Shown here: piece by piece, positions 50,518 through 59,640 of the stretch
Layout of the letters: each line of letters begins with the position of its first letter
How positions within the stretch are numbered: the first letter of the stretch is position 1
Source of the DNA: Amycolatopsis sp. QT-25
GTDB taxonomy: Bacteria > Actinomycetota > Actinomycetes > Mycobacteriales > Pseudonocardiaceae
Direction: 5' to 3'
Assembly: GCF_029369745.1 (NCBI RefSeq)
Contig: NZ_CP120210.1
Location: 124,001 to 188,000 of the forward strand
Length of the DNA: 64,000 nt
Translations under genes and position numbers: made by a program
Notes under the pieces: model-generated
Seen by the model: only the letters and a program-made list of their open reading frames with translations
Told to the model about the DNA's origin: nothing
The model's database searches: none

Positions 50518-50990
50518 TTACTTCGCGGCGGCCCGGTAAACCGCCCTGGCCACCTGCGAGTACAACCCCTTCGGGTGATCGCGGAACAGCGGTTCGGTGC
50601 CGAACAGCACCGCCCGTCCGCCGAGCCCCGAAGTCCCGGACACGACGGCGGCCTGTCCCGCCGCCTGCAGCGGCCCGCCCGTCCCGTCGTCGCGTGTCCG
50701 CCAATGCCCCGCGACCAGCGGATTCCCGTCCGCGTAGCGCTGCTCGACACGGACCGAGGGGCCGAGGTCGGTGAACCAGAACGGCCCGTAGACGAACGAG
50801 TCCGGCAGCGCGCGGCCACCACCGGGCCGGCCCCGTCGACGACCGAGACGACGCCGTTCCCGTCTTCCCGGCCCGCCACCGGACGCGCTTGCCGAAGTCC
50901 CACGCCGGTGTTGAACCGGGCGCCCGTCGCGCCGCGGGTGACCACGCCACCGCCGGCGAGGAAAGCGCGTAAAGCGTCCTTCGCGGCTGG
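50518..50990 (-). pseudogene. C-terminal remnant of M14-type zinc carboxypeptidase
   Basis: Two frames must be joined. The first reads AAKDALRAFLAGGGVVTRGA...VVDGAGPVV. After a one-base deletion near 50815 it continues RALPDSFVYGPFWFTDLG, HWRTRDDG and AVLFGTEPLFRDHPKGLYSQ, to a TAA. This resembles the C-terminal domain of large secreted actinobacterial M14 peptidases. The catalytic domain and everything upstream are missing: an in-frame stop sits directly before the first fragment. Confidence 0.55.
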
Positions 50991-51016
50991 TACGCCTCAC
51001 AAGCTCCGAAAGACGG

Positions 51017-51334
51017 CTAATCGGGCGCGGGAAAGCGGATTTCGTTCCGGTCGATCTTGGCGTTGGCCGCCTCGATCAGGTCCACCCCGAGGCTGTTCGC
51101 CAACTGGAGGAGATACAGCGTGACGTCGGCGATCTCGTCGACGACGTGGTGTGCCAGTTCCGGGTCGGAGCGCCACCGCGCGGACTCCTCCGGGGTGAGC
51201 CACTGGAACAGCGAGGTCAGCTCACCGACCTCGCCGGAAAGGGCCATGACCAGGTTCTTCGGCGTGTGGAAAGGTTCCCAGGACCGTGCCGCGGCGAAGT
51301 CGCGGAGGCGTTGGTGGAGGTCGTCGAGTGTCAC
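51017..51334 (-). CDS. MazG-like nucleotide pyrophosphohydrolase
   Basis: 105 residues from GTG. All-alpha NTP-pyrophosphatase with the metal-binding pairs in LSGEVGELTSLFQWL (ExxE) and VVDEIADVTLYLLQLANS (ExxD). Also typical are the opening LHQRLRDFAAARSWEPFHTP and the end KIDRNEIRFP. Members hydrolyse dCTP or modified NTPs to the monophosphate, cleaning the nucleotide pool. A stand-alone gene between a peptidase remnant and a gene-poor stretch. Confidence 0.9.
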   Translation of the reverse strand: MTLDDLHQRLRDFAAARSWEPFHTPKNLVMALSGEVGELTSLFQWLTPEESARWRSDPELAHHVVDEIADVTLYLLQLANSLGVDLIEAANAKIDRNEIRFPAPD

Positions 51335-52008
51335 GTGCCGTGCCTACCAGATCGCCGCCGGGCGCGAACGGCCGTACGGCGGACGAGAGTCGACGTATTT
51401 GCAGGCGCCGGGCACCCCGTTCCGCCACCTACGCCGTGTACGTCGAGCGCATCGACACCTCGCTTTCCGCCCTGCGCGAGGTCGCGCGGACCGCCCCCAA
51501 CGCCGAAGGGAGGCGCGATTACACCGCGGCTGTCGGTGCCTACCGGCCCAGGCTCGACGCGATCGCCGAAAGCTGACGGATAGTAGCCGCCGGACTTACC
51601 GCGATCTCGTCGGAAGCAAGGATTGGGGCGGATCCAGCGCGGTCGAAACCGCGTCGAGCACGGCCACGCCGCCGCCCGTCGGCCAGGACGTCTGGCGCGT
51701 CTCGGCCGGCGTCGTCGGCCGGGCCCTCGGCGACCTCGCCGCGCGGCGGATCGGGCTTTCGGCGCAGCTCGCGGTCGACGGCGGACGGCCGCGTGCTAGG
51801 TGGCACCTTCGCCGCCGCCTCGGCGATCTCGCTGCTCGCGGGGGGTGGTGATGGTGATCGTCAGGCAGCTCTCGGTCCCGTTCATCCGCTGCCCTTCGCG
51901 GCTCGAAACGCCGCTGCCGGCCTGGTCACCCCTGGTGAGTGATTACGCCGAAAAGAGCACGCTGTTGGCCCACACGAGTCGGCGAACCGGTCGGGCAGAC
52001 TTGTCCGG
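51335..52008 (+). other. 674-base stretch without an intact gene
   Basis: The only coding-like pieces are a 46-residue frame from a GTG at 51436 to 51576 (VYVERIDTSLSALREVARTA, then PNAEGRRDYTAAVGAYRPRL), which looks like the helical C-terminus of a lost protein, and a frame near 51650-51790 reading VGQDVWRVSAGVVGRALGDL. Neither has a convincing ribosome-binding site. The region joins a decayed peptidase on its left, so it is probably a graveyard of deletions. Confidence 0.5.
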
Positions 52009-53322
52009 GTGAGTTCCCCGACGGATCTGCGCCCCTACCTGCGTACCTTGGCCGCGGAAACGCTGGCGGAGCTGCTTCATGCCCAGGCCGAGCGTGACCC
52101 TGCGTTACGGCAGGCCCTGGAGAACCGCTTCGCCACCCAGGGGAGTGATCTCGCCGAGGCACACCGTCTCCTCGACACCGCGGTGATGGCGGGCAACGTC
52201 GAGTACGCCGCGAAGGTGGGCTCCGTCCTCGACACGCTGCAGCGGCTTCTCGACGCCGGCAGCCGGGCTGATCTCGCCCCGCTCGCCCGCCGGACCGTGG
52301 ACGACATCAGCGAGATGCTGGAGCAGATCGACGACACTTCGGGCGAAATCGCGGACAGGCTGGACAGGGCCGTCGAGCTGTACGCCCGGGCTTGCGTCGC
52401 GCGTCCGCCGGATCCGGAAAGCCTGGCTGCCTGGATCCTCGAAGTCGAGTTCGACGGGCCCGGTTGGCCGGCCATCGAGCTGGCGGACTTCGCTTCCGCC
52501 TTGGGAGACAGGGGACTCGCGCGGATTCGGTCCACTGTGGACAGGGTACTGGCCGAGCATTCGTCCGGCGTGAAACGCGAGACGGCCGAACGGTTGCGCG
52601 AGGAGCTGGCGGAGGTGTCCGGCGACGTCGACGCGCTCGTCGCGATCCTCGCCGCCAAGCCGCCGCGAGTCGACGTCAGTCTCAAGATCGTGCGCGTGCT
52701 GCGCGCGGCGGGGCGGCACAGCGAGGCCATCGCGCACGCGGCGCGGGCGCTCACGCACGACAAGAAGGAGGAGACGCCTCCGCTGGAAGCGGAGCCGGTT
52801 CCTCTGTCGCGCAACAATTTCGACGAGAACCCCGGTGCCGCGACCTATCTTGCCCTGCGCGAGGAGTCACGGGAAACGGGGCGTTGGGTCTCGCAACGGA
52901 AGACCGCGCTGGCCCGGTTGCGCGAGCTCGCCGCCGAAAGCACGGAGGCCGCCGACGAACTCGTCCGCGCGCTTCTGGGTGAGGATCGCGCCGACGAGGC
53001 CTGGCGGGCGGCGGTGCGGTTCGGGGCTTCGTTGCCGGTCCGCGTAGAACTCGCGGATTCACGTTCGGTCGCCCATCCCGCCGAAACCATTCCCATTTAT
53101 CGGGACCATGTCGAAGAATTGATCACCCGGAAAGATCCGCACTCCTATCGCGAGGCGGCCCGGCAACTGCGCAAACTGCGCACGGCGCACAAGAAGGCCG
53201 GTACGGCCGAGGAATTCGGCACCTACCTGAGCGACCTGGTGGAAACACACAAACGCAAGACTCGGCTGATCGCCGAGGTCAAGGCGGCGAGGATCGCGAT
53301 CCCGAAACCGGTCAAGGCGTAA
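52009..53322 (+). CDS. DUF6880-like helical repeat protein
   Basis: 437 residues from GTG. Entirely alpha-helical and rich in Glu, Arg and Ala. Repeats resemble those of the C-terminal region of SWIM-zinc-finger-associated proteins: LAELLHAQAERDPALRQALE, LRAAGRHSEAIAHAARALTH, EDRADEAWRAAVRFG, and the terminal YREAARQLRKLRTAHKKAGT followed by FGTYLSDLVETHKRKTRLIA. The SWIM CxCx-CxH zinc motif itself is absent. Such proteins often act as scaffolds. It precedes another conserved protein on the same strand, 187 bases away, without clear coupling. Confidence 0.65.
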   Translation: MSSPTDLRPYLRTLAAETLAELLHAQAERDPALRQALENRFATQGSDLAEAHRLLDTAVMAGNVEYAAKVGSVLDTLQRLLDAGSRADLAPLARRTVDDISEMLEQIDDTSGEIADRLDRAVELYARACVARPPDPESLAAWILEVEFDGPGWPAIELADFASALGDRGLARIRSTVDRVLAEHSSGVKRETAERLREELAEVSGDVDALVAILAAKPPRVDVSLKIVRVLRAAGRHSEAIAHAARALTHDKKEETPPLEAEPVPLSRNNFDENPGAATYLALREESRETGRWVSQRKTALARLRELAAESTEAADELVRALLGEDRADEAWRAAVRFGASLPVRVELADSRSVAHPAETIPIYRDHVEELITRKDPHSYREAARQLRKLRTAHKKAGTAEEFGTYLSDLVETHKRKTRLIAEVKAARIAIPKPVKA

Positions 53323-53509
53323 CCGCGCCCGCCGCCCTTCGTTGTTCGGAGTGAACCGAGGAAACCCGGCGAAGCAGGTCGAGCCACCCTGGCGGGCCGT
53401 TACCGTCGCGGTGGTCCGGAACCGGTGCCCGCCCGCGTCCGGGACGCCGTGTTTCGCGCCCAGGACCACCGCGACGAGCTCGGCGGGACCCGCGTGAAAA
53501 CATGTCGCC

Positions 53510-55066
53510 ATGAGTCCGGTCAGCCGTGCCCGCAAGAAGACAGCCCAGCCCTCCACCCCGAGTGTGACGGGCCTCTTCAAGGACGTCCTCCGCGATTTCT
53601 CGACCCTGGGCGCCGAACCGGAGGTGCTCGACGTCGAACTGCTGACCTCCGAGGTGCTCGGCCAGTGGTGGGAGATCGAGGTCGAGGAGGGCGAACAGCC
53701 GCTCGGCATGGAGCTCATCGCCTTCGCCGAGCGGAAGATCACGCCCGCCGCGGCCGCGTTGCTCGCCGGGCTGCGAGTCTTCGCCGAGACCGAGGAAGAG
53801 CGCGAGGCGGCCGCCGCGGCGCTGAACACCGTGCTGTCGCGCGGGATCCCGGAGCCGGAATGGGCGGGCGACCTGGCCGCGGTGACCGTCGGGGACTGCT
53901 GGCGGACCGGTGACGTCTTCGGTGACGAGTCCTCCCTTCTCTGCGTCTTCTCGCGCGGCGGTGTGGAGCACGGGCTGCTCGCGCTGGTCGACTTCACCGA
54001 GGGCGGCCGGATCCGCGACGTCGTCGTGGTCGACAAGCCGCAGGAGGTCTTGGCCGAAATGCGGCAGCAGGCCGCCGACGACCCGGAGCTGGTCACGTTG
54101 GAGCGGGTGTTGCCCGAGCGTGCCCACCAGCTGCTCGCGGACGGGCTGGCCGCGACGGACGTCGTCGAAGAGCCGGACGTCAGCGAAGACTACGCGCGGT
54201 TCCACGCGCTCGCGCTGGCCTGGATCCGGGCGCTTCCCGCTCCCGAACCGTCGCCGGAGATCACCGAATGGCCCGAGCAGGTCCGCGAAGAGGTCGTGGC
54301 CGACTTCATCGGATCCGGGCTCGTGGACGACACCGAAGCGACGCGGTTCTACGCGCGTCTGCTCGTCGATCACGGCTGTGCGACCGAGCCGGGCAGCCCG
54401 CTGCGGGTGGGGCCCGAGAAGCTCGCCCGGTTCCTCGAGTCGCTGCTGGACGGCGAGGTGGAGATCGACGAGGCGTACGAGGACGCGCTGGAGCCCGCCG
54501 TGCTCGGGTGGGTCAACTGGGCCTCCGACCGCGCCGGGCTCCCCGAGGCCGCGCGGGTGGCGCTGCTCGAAGGCGCGACCGAGTTCCTGGAGGAGTTCGC
54601 CCAAGACGACGACTCCACCCTCGACGTCTACTTCGACGGCTCCGAGGGCATCGAAGACCCGGCGGAACTCGCGGAAGCCCTCGCCCGCCGGATGTTCGCC
54701 GTCCCGACCGTCTACGCGGAGATCGGCGACGAGGAACTGGAACTCGAGCCCGTGGACCCGGAGCAGCGTCGCCTGCTGGTGATCGGTGAGCACCCCGAGT
54801 ACCACGAGGCGCTGGCCGAGGAGACCTTCGACGGCGAGCCGAGGATGCGCCTGGCGCTCAAGACCACGATCGTCGACCAGCTCTGGGCCGACGAGCCCGC
54901 CGAGGTCTGGCAGGCCGTGCGCCGGTTGAGCGAGACCGGGCGGGAACGCGACGAAATCTTCGACAGGCTCATCGACGCGCTGGCCGCCCAGCTGACCGAA
55001 ACCGGTGAGCACGAGATGGACTACGACGTCGACGACTACCGGAAGGCGCTCGGCGAACTCGCCTGA
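53510..55066 (+). CDS. large acidic conserved protein (DUF1841-like C-terminus)
   Basis: 518 residues, strongly acidic. The N-terminal third (LFKDVLRDFSTLGAEPEVLD, VEEGEQPLGMELIAFAERKI) is a helical domain found in actinobacterial proteins of unknown role. A central part follows (CVFSRGGVEHGLLALVDFTE). Near the end, VIGEHPEYHEALAEETFDGE and ALKTTIVDQLWADEPAEVWQ resemble DUF1841. No catalytic residues are identifiable. A weak alternative is a nucleic-acid-associated regulator. Confidence 0.7.
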   Translation: MSPVSRARKKTAQPSTPSVTGLFKDVLRDFSTLGAEPEVLDVELLTSEVLGQWWEIEVEEGEQPLGMELIAFAERKITPAAAALLAGLRVFAETEEEREAAAAALNTVLSRGIPEPEWAGDLAAVTVGDCWRTGDVFGDESSLLCVFSRGGVEHGLLALVDFTEGGRIRDVVVVDKPQEVLAEMRQQAADDPELVTLERVLPERAHQLLADGLAATDVVEEPDVSEDYARFHALALAWIRALPAPEPSPEITEWPEQVREEVVADFIGSGLVDDTEATRFYARLLVDHGCATEPGSPLRVGPEKLARFLESLLDGEVEIDEAYEDALEPAVLGWVNWASDRAGLPEAARVALLEGATEFLEEFAQDDDSTLDVYFDGSEGIEDPAELAEALARRMFAVPTVYAEIGDEELELEPVDPEQRRLLVIGEHPEYHEALAEETFDGEPRMRLALKTTIVDQLWADEPAEVWQAVRRLSETGRERDEIFDRLIDALAAQLTETGEHEMDYDVDDYRKALGELA

Positions 55067-55281
55067 CCCGCCGTTTCCCCGGGCACGACCGCGCGTTGAC
55101 CGTGGGAAGATCGAAAGAGGAATCAGCAAGCTCAGGCATCGAGGAGATCAGGACAGGGAGCGCGCGGACGCGCTGGCCGAGTGGCCGGCCGGGCTCGGTG
55201 CGCAGGTGCACCACCCGTTCGACTGAGCCGTCTTCCGCCCTGACGTTCAGCCTGTCTTCGGCCGTGTTCGACCCGGATGTT

Positions 55282-55452
55282 TCAGCCCAGTGGTGCGGCC
55301 GAGGTGCCGTTGCTCTCGGTGACGTGCGGCTTCTTCCGGCGACGGTCCCCGCGCGCGTCGTCGAAGTCGACGACGAAGGCGCCGGCGGCCATGGCCACCA
55401 GGAGTGCGAGTCCGAGAATCGAGCCGACCCAGGTCAGGACGGTAGCTAACAT
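55282..55452 (-). CDS. 56-residue single-pass membrane protein
   Basis: MLATVLTWVGSILGLALLVA opens a TM helix (~3-29), followed by an acidic/basic cytoplasmic tail (DFDDARGDRRRKKPHV) and a Ser/Thr end. GGAGGAGG lies 7 bases before the ATG, so translation is very likely. Function unknown; similar small tail-bearing proteins often associate with larger membrane complexes. The 215 bases between the large acidic gene and this gene hold only a fragment reading ADALAEWPAGLGAQVHHPFD, probably the end of a lost gene. Confidence 0.65.
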   Translation of the reverse strand: MLATVLTWVGSILGLALLVAMAAGAFVVDFDDARGDRRRKKPHVTESNGTSAAPLG

Positions 55453-55568
55453 CGTGAGCCTCCTCCCTGCTCAAGGTCCTTTTCGAGACCTCGTGAACCC
55501 CTGACACAAGGGTCGCCTCGGGGGGCTGTAGCCGGTATCGGCCAACCGGTTACACGTACTGAGCGTGG

Positions 55569-55586
55569 CTCGGCCGATCGGCCGAG
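55569..55586. repeat. 18-base perfect palindrome
   Basis: CTCGGCCGATCGGCCGAG, without loop, in the 641-base gap 55453-56093. It could be a dimeric-regulator operator. No gene follows on either strand within 100 bases. Confidence 0.4.
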
Positions 55587-55804
55587 GAGCGCCGCCCCCC
55601 GGTGGCGGTGCGCGACCGGCCCGCACGACCGCCTCGCTCGTGGTGCGAAGGCTGGTCCTTGTGAGGGAACGCCTGGGATTCGGTCGCGTGAGCGGCTTCC
55701 GGCTTCGTGATCTTGGCTGTCGCCGTGAATGCTTGCCGTGGGTAGAGAATTCGGCGCTGTGCGGTCACGCAGGGTCCCGTTCGACACTCAGGCGGAAGGG
55801 ACCC

Positions 55805-55927
55805 CAGTCACGTGAGTGCGCTGCCCGATCACGTGCGTGCGGCGCCCGATCACGCGAGTGCGCCCTCCCATCACGTGAGTGAGCTGCCCGATCACGCGAG
55901 TCCGGCGCCCGATCACGCCAGTCACGT
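55805..55927 (+). repeat. tandem repeat, ~21-base unit, ~6 copies
   Basis: Consensus CCCGATCACGYGAGTGCGSYG, repeated about six times with small changes (CCCATCACGTGAGTGAGCTG is one of the variants). The CACGTGAG/CACGCGAG core contains short palindromes. It lies in the gene-free region 55453-56093, which shows nothing else apart from an 18-base palindrome. Confidence 0.75.
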
Positions 55928-56093
55928 CCTCGCCGTGGCGGTGAGCACGGCAAAGTCACGCTCACCACCGAAGAGGGTCACCGTGCCCCCACCTACTCCC
56001 CGGACAACACCCCGGAAACCGCAGAAGCCCGAACCACTCGCCGTCGTCGAACCCCTAGCGAGGCCTTGCGCCGGGCTTTCCACCCACGACCGC

Positions 56094-57026
56094 TCAGAGC
56101 TTGCGCAGCCGGACCCGGTTGATCGCGTGGTCGGCGTCCTTGCGGAGGACGAGGGTCGCCCTGGGCCGGGTCGGCTTGATGTTCTCCATCAGATTCGGCT
56201 CGTTGATCGTGCGCCACAGGTGGCGCGCCTCGGCACGGGCCTCGTCGTCCGGGAGGCCGGCGAAGTGGTGGAAGTGTGACGCCGGGTCCGCGAAAGCGGT
56301 GTGCCGCAGCTTGAGGAAGCGCTCGATGTACCAGCGTTCGATGTCGGTCGTGGGCGCGTCCACGTAGATCGAGAAGTCGAACAGATCGGAGACGGTGAGC
56401 CGGGGGCCGGGCTGGAGGACGTTCAGTCCTTCGAGGATCAGGATGTCGGGCCGCTGAACGACCTGTTCCTCGTCGGGAAGGATGTCGTAGGCGAGGTGCG
56501 AGTACACCGGAGCGCTGACCCGTTCCGCGCCGGACTTCACCTCGGTGACGAAGCGCAGCAGCGCCCGGCGGTCGTAGCTTTCCGGGAAACCCTTGCGGTG
56601 CATGAGCCCGCGCCGGACCAGTTCCGCCCGCGGGTGGAGGAACCCGTCGGTGGTGACCAGGTCGACCCTGGGGTGGTCCGGCCAGCGGGCGAGCAGGGTG
56701 CGCAGGATGCGCGCGGTGGTCGATTTGCCGACGGCGACGCTGCCGGCGATGCCGATGACGTACGGCACCTTGGTGCCCCGGCTGTCTTCACCGAGAAAGG
56801 TGGTGGTGGCTTCGTACAACCGTTGCCGGGCGGCGACCTGGAGATTGATCAGCCGGGAGAGCGGCAGGTAGACCTCGGCGACCTCGGCCAGGTCGACCTG
56901 TTCGCCGAGACCACGCAGCCGCAGCAGTTCCGCGGCGGTCAGCGGCAGCGGAGTCGACCGGCGCAACTCGCGCCACTGCTCACGGTGCAACTCGACGTAG
57001 GGACTGAGCTCACGGACTCGCGGCAT
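56094..57026 (-). CDS. coaA: type I pantothenate kinase
   Basis: 310 residues. Phosphorylates pantothenate with ATP, the first step of CoA synthesis. Walker [18 protein letters not shown], the [20 protein letters not shown] block, [20 protein letters not shown], and the SHLAYDI...[14 protein letters not shown] region are canonical. It ends in RLRKL. GAGGAG lies 7 bases before the ATG ([18 protein letters not shown]). CoA feedback inhibition is usual for this type. Monocistronic; flanked by a repeat-bearing gap downstream. Confidence 0.97.
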   Translation of the reverse strand: MPRVRELSPYVELHREQWRELRRSTPLPLTAAELLRLRGLGEQVDLAEVAEVYLPLSRLINLQVAARQRLYEATTTFLGEDSRGTKVPYVIGIAGSVAVGKSTTARILRTLLARWPDHPRVDLVTTDGFLHPRAELVRRGLMHRKGFPESYDRRALLRFVTEVKSGAERVSAPVYSHLAYDILPDEEQVVQRPDILILEGLNVLQPGPRLTVSDLFDFSIYVDAPTTDIERWYIERFLKLRHTAFADPASHFHHFAGLPDDEARAEARHLWRTINEPNLMENIKPTRPRATLVLRKDADHAINRVRLRKL

Positions 57027-57182
57027 CGCACACTCCTCGCCCGTCGCCAGCGCTGGCGCCGTACAAAACCGTGTTGACGAGTTCTCGGCGGTGAACGTGC
57101 CGCGAACCGGATGAAGCCGCTTCAACGGTAGGGCTTACGGCTCGTGAACGCGCTGCGATGTGATGTAGCCCGCTTCGGGGCG

Positions 57183-57826
57183 TTACCGTCCGTGACGAGA
57201 GCGGCCGGGGGTGAAGACCTCGTTCCACGCCGCGGCGACCTGCCGGGCGCAGGAGGCGGGCGCGATCCCGCCGACGCCGGTACCGAGTCCGGGCATCGCG
57301 ATCGTGTGCACGAGATCACGGACCCGGCCCTGGTCGAGCCTGCCGTCACGCCATTGCCGGAACACCGCCCTGGCGGCCAGGTACGGGTGCACGGTGTCGC
57401 GCGGGAGGTGTTCACCGGGTTCCCGCATCGTCGGCGCGCTGATCAGCCAGGCGGGCTCCGCCTCGCCGGTGGGCACGATCACCGCTTCACCGATCGGGAG
57501 CTCGCCGCCGTGGTAGGCGAGGACGGCGCTGCGCACGTTCTGCTCGACCTCGGGATAGGCGCGGGCGTAGACCGCGTCGATACCGCCACGCATATCCAGC
57601 CGTAGGAGTTCGCGGGGCTGACGACGGCTTGCGCGACGACGTCGAGCACCGACCCGCGGTGCACGTGGATCCGGCCGTCCACGGTGTCCGCGACGGTGGT
57701 CCAGGCTTGCGCGAGCAGGTCATCGACGGCGCACAGCACCAGCTCGGGAGTGGGACGGTCCGGCAGGGGGGCGAACGAGGAGCCGACGTCGTCATGGCCG
57801 GTGTGCGTGCCCGGTTCGGCGGTCAC
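57183..57826 (-). pseudogene. macro-domain protein with a 2-base frameshift
   Basis: The frame from GTG at 57826 reads PELVLCAVDDLLAQAWTTVA, then VHRGSVLDVVAQAVVSPANSYGW, then leaves homology. The next frame resumes MRGGIDAVYARAYPEVEQNV, then VIVPTGEAEPAWLISAPTMR and VHTIAMPGLGTGVGGIAPAS to the end. Joined, they make a complete ~214-residue macro domain with the NSYG-MRGGID phosphate/ADP-ribose loop. The join sits in TGGATATGCG, where an extra AT breaks the loop itself. Macro domains bind or remove ADP-ribose. Either inactive or a sequencing error. Confidence 0.75.
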
Positions 57827-57923
57827 GCCTCAAGCATGGCAAAAAACGGCACCCGGCGTAACCGGTACGCGTACCGGCTGTCCGAGTGAAAGTCGCCACC
57901 CGTGTCGTGCGTAATCTGGCGGG

Positions 57924-58832
57924 GTGTCACGGATCGCGTACTTCGGCCCCCAGGGAACCTTCACCGAACAGGCCGCGCGCCGGCTCGCCGCCGGTGAGGA
58001 GCTGATCCCCGCGGAGACCATCCCGGCGGCACTCGCCGCGGTGCGCTCGGGGGCGGCCGACGCGGCCTGCGTCCCGATCGAGAACTCCGTGGAGGGCGCG
58101 GTCACGGCCACGCTCGACAGCTTGAGCGAGGCCGCGCCGCTCGTCGCGGTGGCGGAGGTGCTGCTGCCGGTCCATTTCAGCGTGCTGACCCGGCCGGGGA
58201 CGACCGAGATCCGCACCGTGGCGAGCCATCCGCACGCGCTCGCGCAGGTCCGGCACTGGGTCGAAGCGAACTTCCCCGGCGCGCATCCGGTCGCGACGTC
58301 GTCCACCGCCGCGGCCGCGGTCGCGGTCGACGCCGGCGAGTTCGACGCCGCCGTCACCGCCCCGGTCGCCGTCGAGCACTATCCACTGGAGGTGCTGGCC
58401 ACCGAGGTCGCCGACGTCCGCGACGCCAAGACCCGGTTCCTGCTGGTCCGCGCGCCCGGCCTGCTGCCGGAACCGACCGGGGCCGACCGCACGTCGATCG
58501 TCGCCGCCGCGACGAACCGGACGGGCGCCCTGGCGGAACTGCTCACCGAACTGGCGGTCCGCGGCATCAACCTGACCAAGCTGGACGCCCGGCCGACCAG
58601 GAACAACTTCGGCGAGTACCGCTTCTTCATCGACTTCGAGGGGCACGTGGCCGAGCCCCGGATCGGCGACGCGCTGGCCGCGTTGCGCCGCCGGTGCAGC
58701 AACGTGCGGTTCCTCGGCTCCCACCCGCGCGCGGACAACGGCACGACCGAGATCGAGCCCGGTGCCGCCAACGACGACTTCACCGACGCGATCGACTGGG
58801 TCGAGTCGGTACGGAAGGGAGCACAGGCGTGA
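57924..58832 (+). CDS. pheA: prephenate dehydratase
   Basis: 302 residues from GTG. Converts prephenate to phenylpyruvate in phenylalanine synthesis. The catalytic domain (~1-180) starts AYFGPQGTFTEQAARRL and carries VPIENSVEGAV and the AKTRFLLV (TRF) motif. A C-terminal ACT domain (~188-265, ATNRTGALAELLTELAVRGI, NLTKLDARPTRN) provides Phe feedback control. Monofunctional, no chorismate mutase domain. It overlaps the downstream phosphatase by 4 bases (GTGA). Confidence 0.97.
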   Translation: MSRIAYFGPQGTFTEQAARRLAAGEELIPAETIPAALAAVRSGAADAACVPIENSVEGAVTATLDSLSEAAPLVAVAEVLLPVHFSVLTRPGTTEIRTVASHPHALAQVRHWVEANFPGAHPVATSSTAAAAVAVDAGEFDAAVTAPVAVEHYPLEVLATEVADVRDAKTRFLLVRAPGLLPEPTGADRTSIVAAATNRTGALAELLTELAVRGINLTKLDARPTRNNFGEYRFFIDFEGHVAEPRIGDALAALRRRCSNVRFLGSHPRADNGTTEIEPGAANDDFTDAIDWVESVRKGAQA

Positions 58833-59449
58833 AACTTCTCCTTGTCCGCCACGGCCAGACCGAGGGCAACGTGCGAGGAGCGCTCGACACCGCGTTGCCC
58901 GGTCCGCCGCTCACCGAGCTGGGCCGCGAGCAGGCACGGGACCTGGTGAAGCGGTTGGCCGGTGAGCCCATCGTCGCGGTCTACGCCTCGCAGGCCGTCC
59001 GCGCCCAGCAGACCGCCGCGCCGCTGGCCGCCGAACTCGGCTTCGAGGTCCAGGTGCTCGACGGGGTGCACGAGGTCGCCGCGGGTGACCTCGAAGGCAA
59101 GACGGACAAGGACTCGATCACGACCTACATGAGCGTCGTGCGCCGGTGGACCCTCGGCGAACTCGACCCGCCGATCCCCGGCGGCGAGACCGGCGCGCAG
59201 GTTCGCGTCCGGATGCTCGACGCGGTCGCCCGGCTGCGTGCCAAGCACGAGCAGGCCGATCCCGACGGCACGGTGGTGCTGGTGAGCCACGGTGGGGCGA
59301 TCCGGCTGGGTGGTGAATGGCTCGCCGGGAACGTGACCGCCGAAGTCGCCAATCAGGGGCTCATCCCGAACACCGGTGTCGTCGAACTCGTCGCGAACCC
59401 CACCGATTGGACCTGCCTCACCTGGGCCGACGTCCCCGTCGACGGCTGA
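58829..59449 (+). CDS. histidine phosphatase (phosphoglycerate-mutase-like)
   Basis: 206 residues from GTG. The catalytic RHGQT motif is LLLVRHGQTEGNVRGALDTA, and the second His lies in VVLVSHGGAIRLGG. Further blocks: ELGREQARDLVKRLA and YASQAVRAQQTAAPLAAELG. Hydrolyses a small phosphate ester; the substrate is unknown. A GTGA overlap ties it to pheA, so a role linked to aromatic amino-acid flux is possible. Such pheA-phosphatase pairs seem common in actinobacteria, from memory. Confidence 0.9.
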   Translation: MKLLLVRHGQTEGNVRGALDTALPGPPLTELGREQARDLVKRLAGEPIVAVYASQAVRAQQTAAPLAAELGFEVQVLDGVHEVAAGDLEGKTDKDSITTYMSVVRRWTLGELDPPIPGGETGAQVRVRMLDAVARLRAKHEQADPDGTVVLVSHGGAIRLGGEWLAGNVTAEVANQGLIPNTGVVELVANPTDWTCLTWADVPVDG

Positions 59450-59576
59450 CCGCGAACGTTTGCCTCCGCTCCCGGCCGGGAACACACCCCACAAGATCTA
59501 TTGACACCTTGTGGGGAATTAACCGGATGGGCGCAACCCGCACCGCGGACAACACGTCTACTGGACGGTGGGTCAA

Positions 59577-59616
59577 CCGACAGTGTCCGACAGTGTCCGA
59601 CTGTGTCTGGCTGTGT
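59577..59616 (+). repeat. four-fold 10-base tandem repeat
   Basis: CCGACAGTGT CCGACAGTGT CCGACTGTGT CTGGCTGTGT, directly upstream of the lipoprotein gene (25 bases before its ATG). The 10-base period would place each copy on the same DNA face. Confidence 0.65.
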
Positions 59617-59640
59617 GTAGCTACAGGGAGGCGAAGGACC

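Noticed and set aside
50955..50975. Copy of the palindromic repeat (AAAGCGTCCTTCGCGG)
   Set aside because: It is explained by the reverse strand coding for AAKDALRAFLAG of the M14 peptidase remnant.
55805..55927. Possible CRISPR array
   Set aside because: Repeats are contiguous with no unique spacers, unit is only ~21 bases and imperfect, and no cas genes are nearby.
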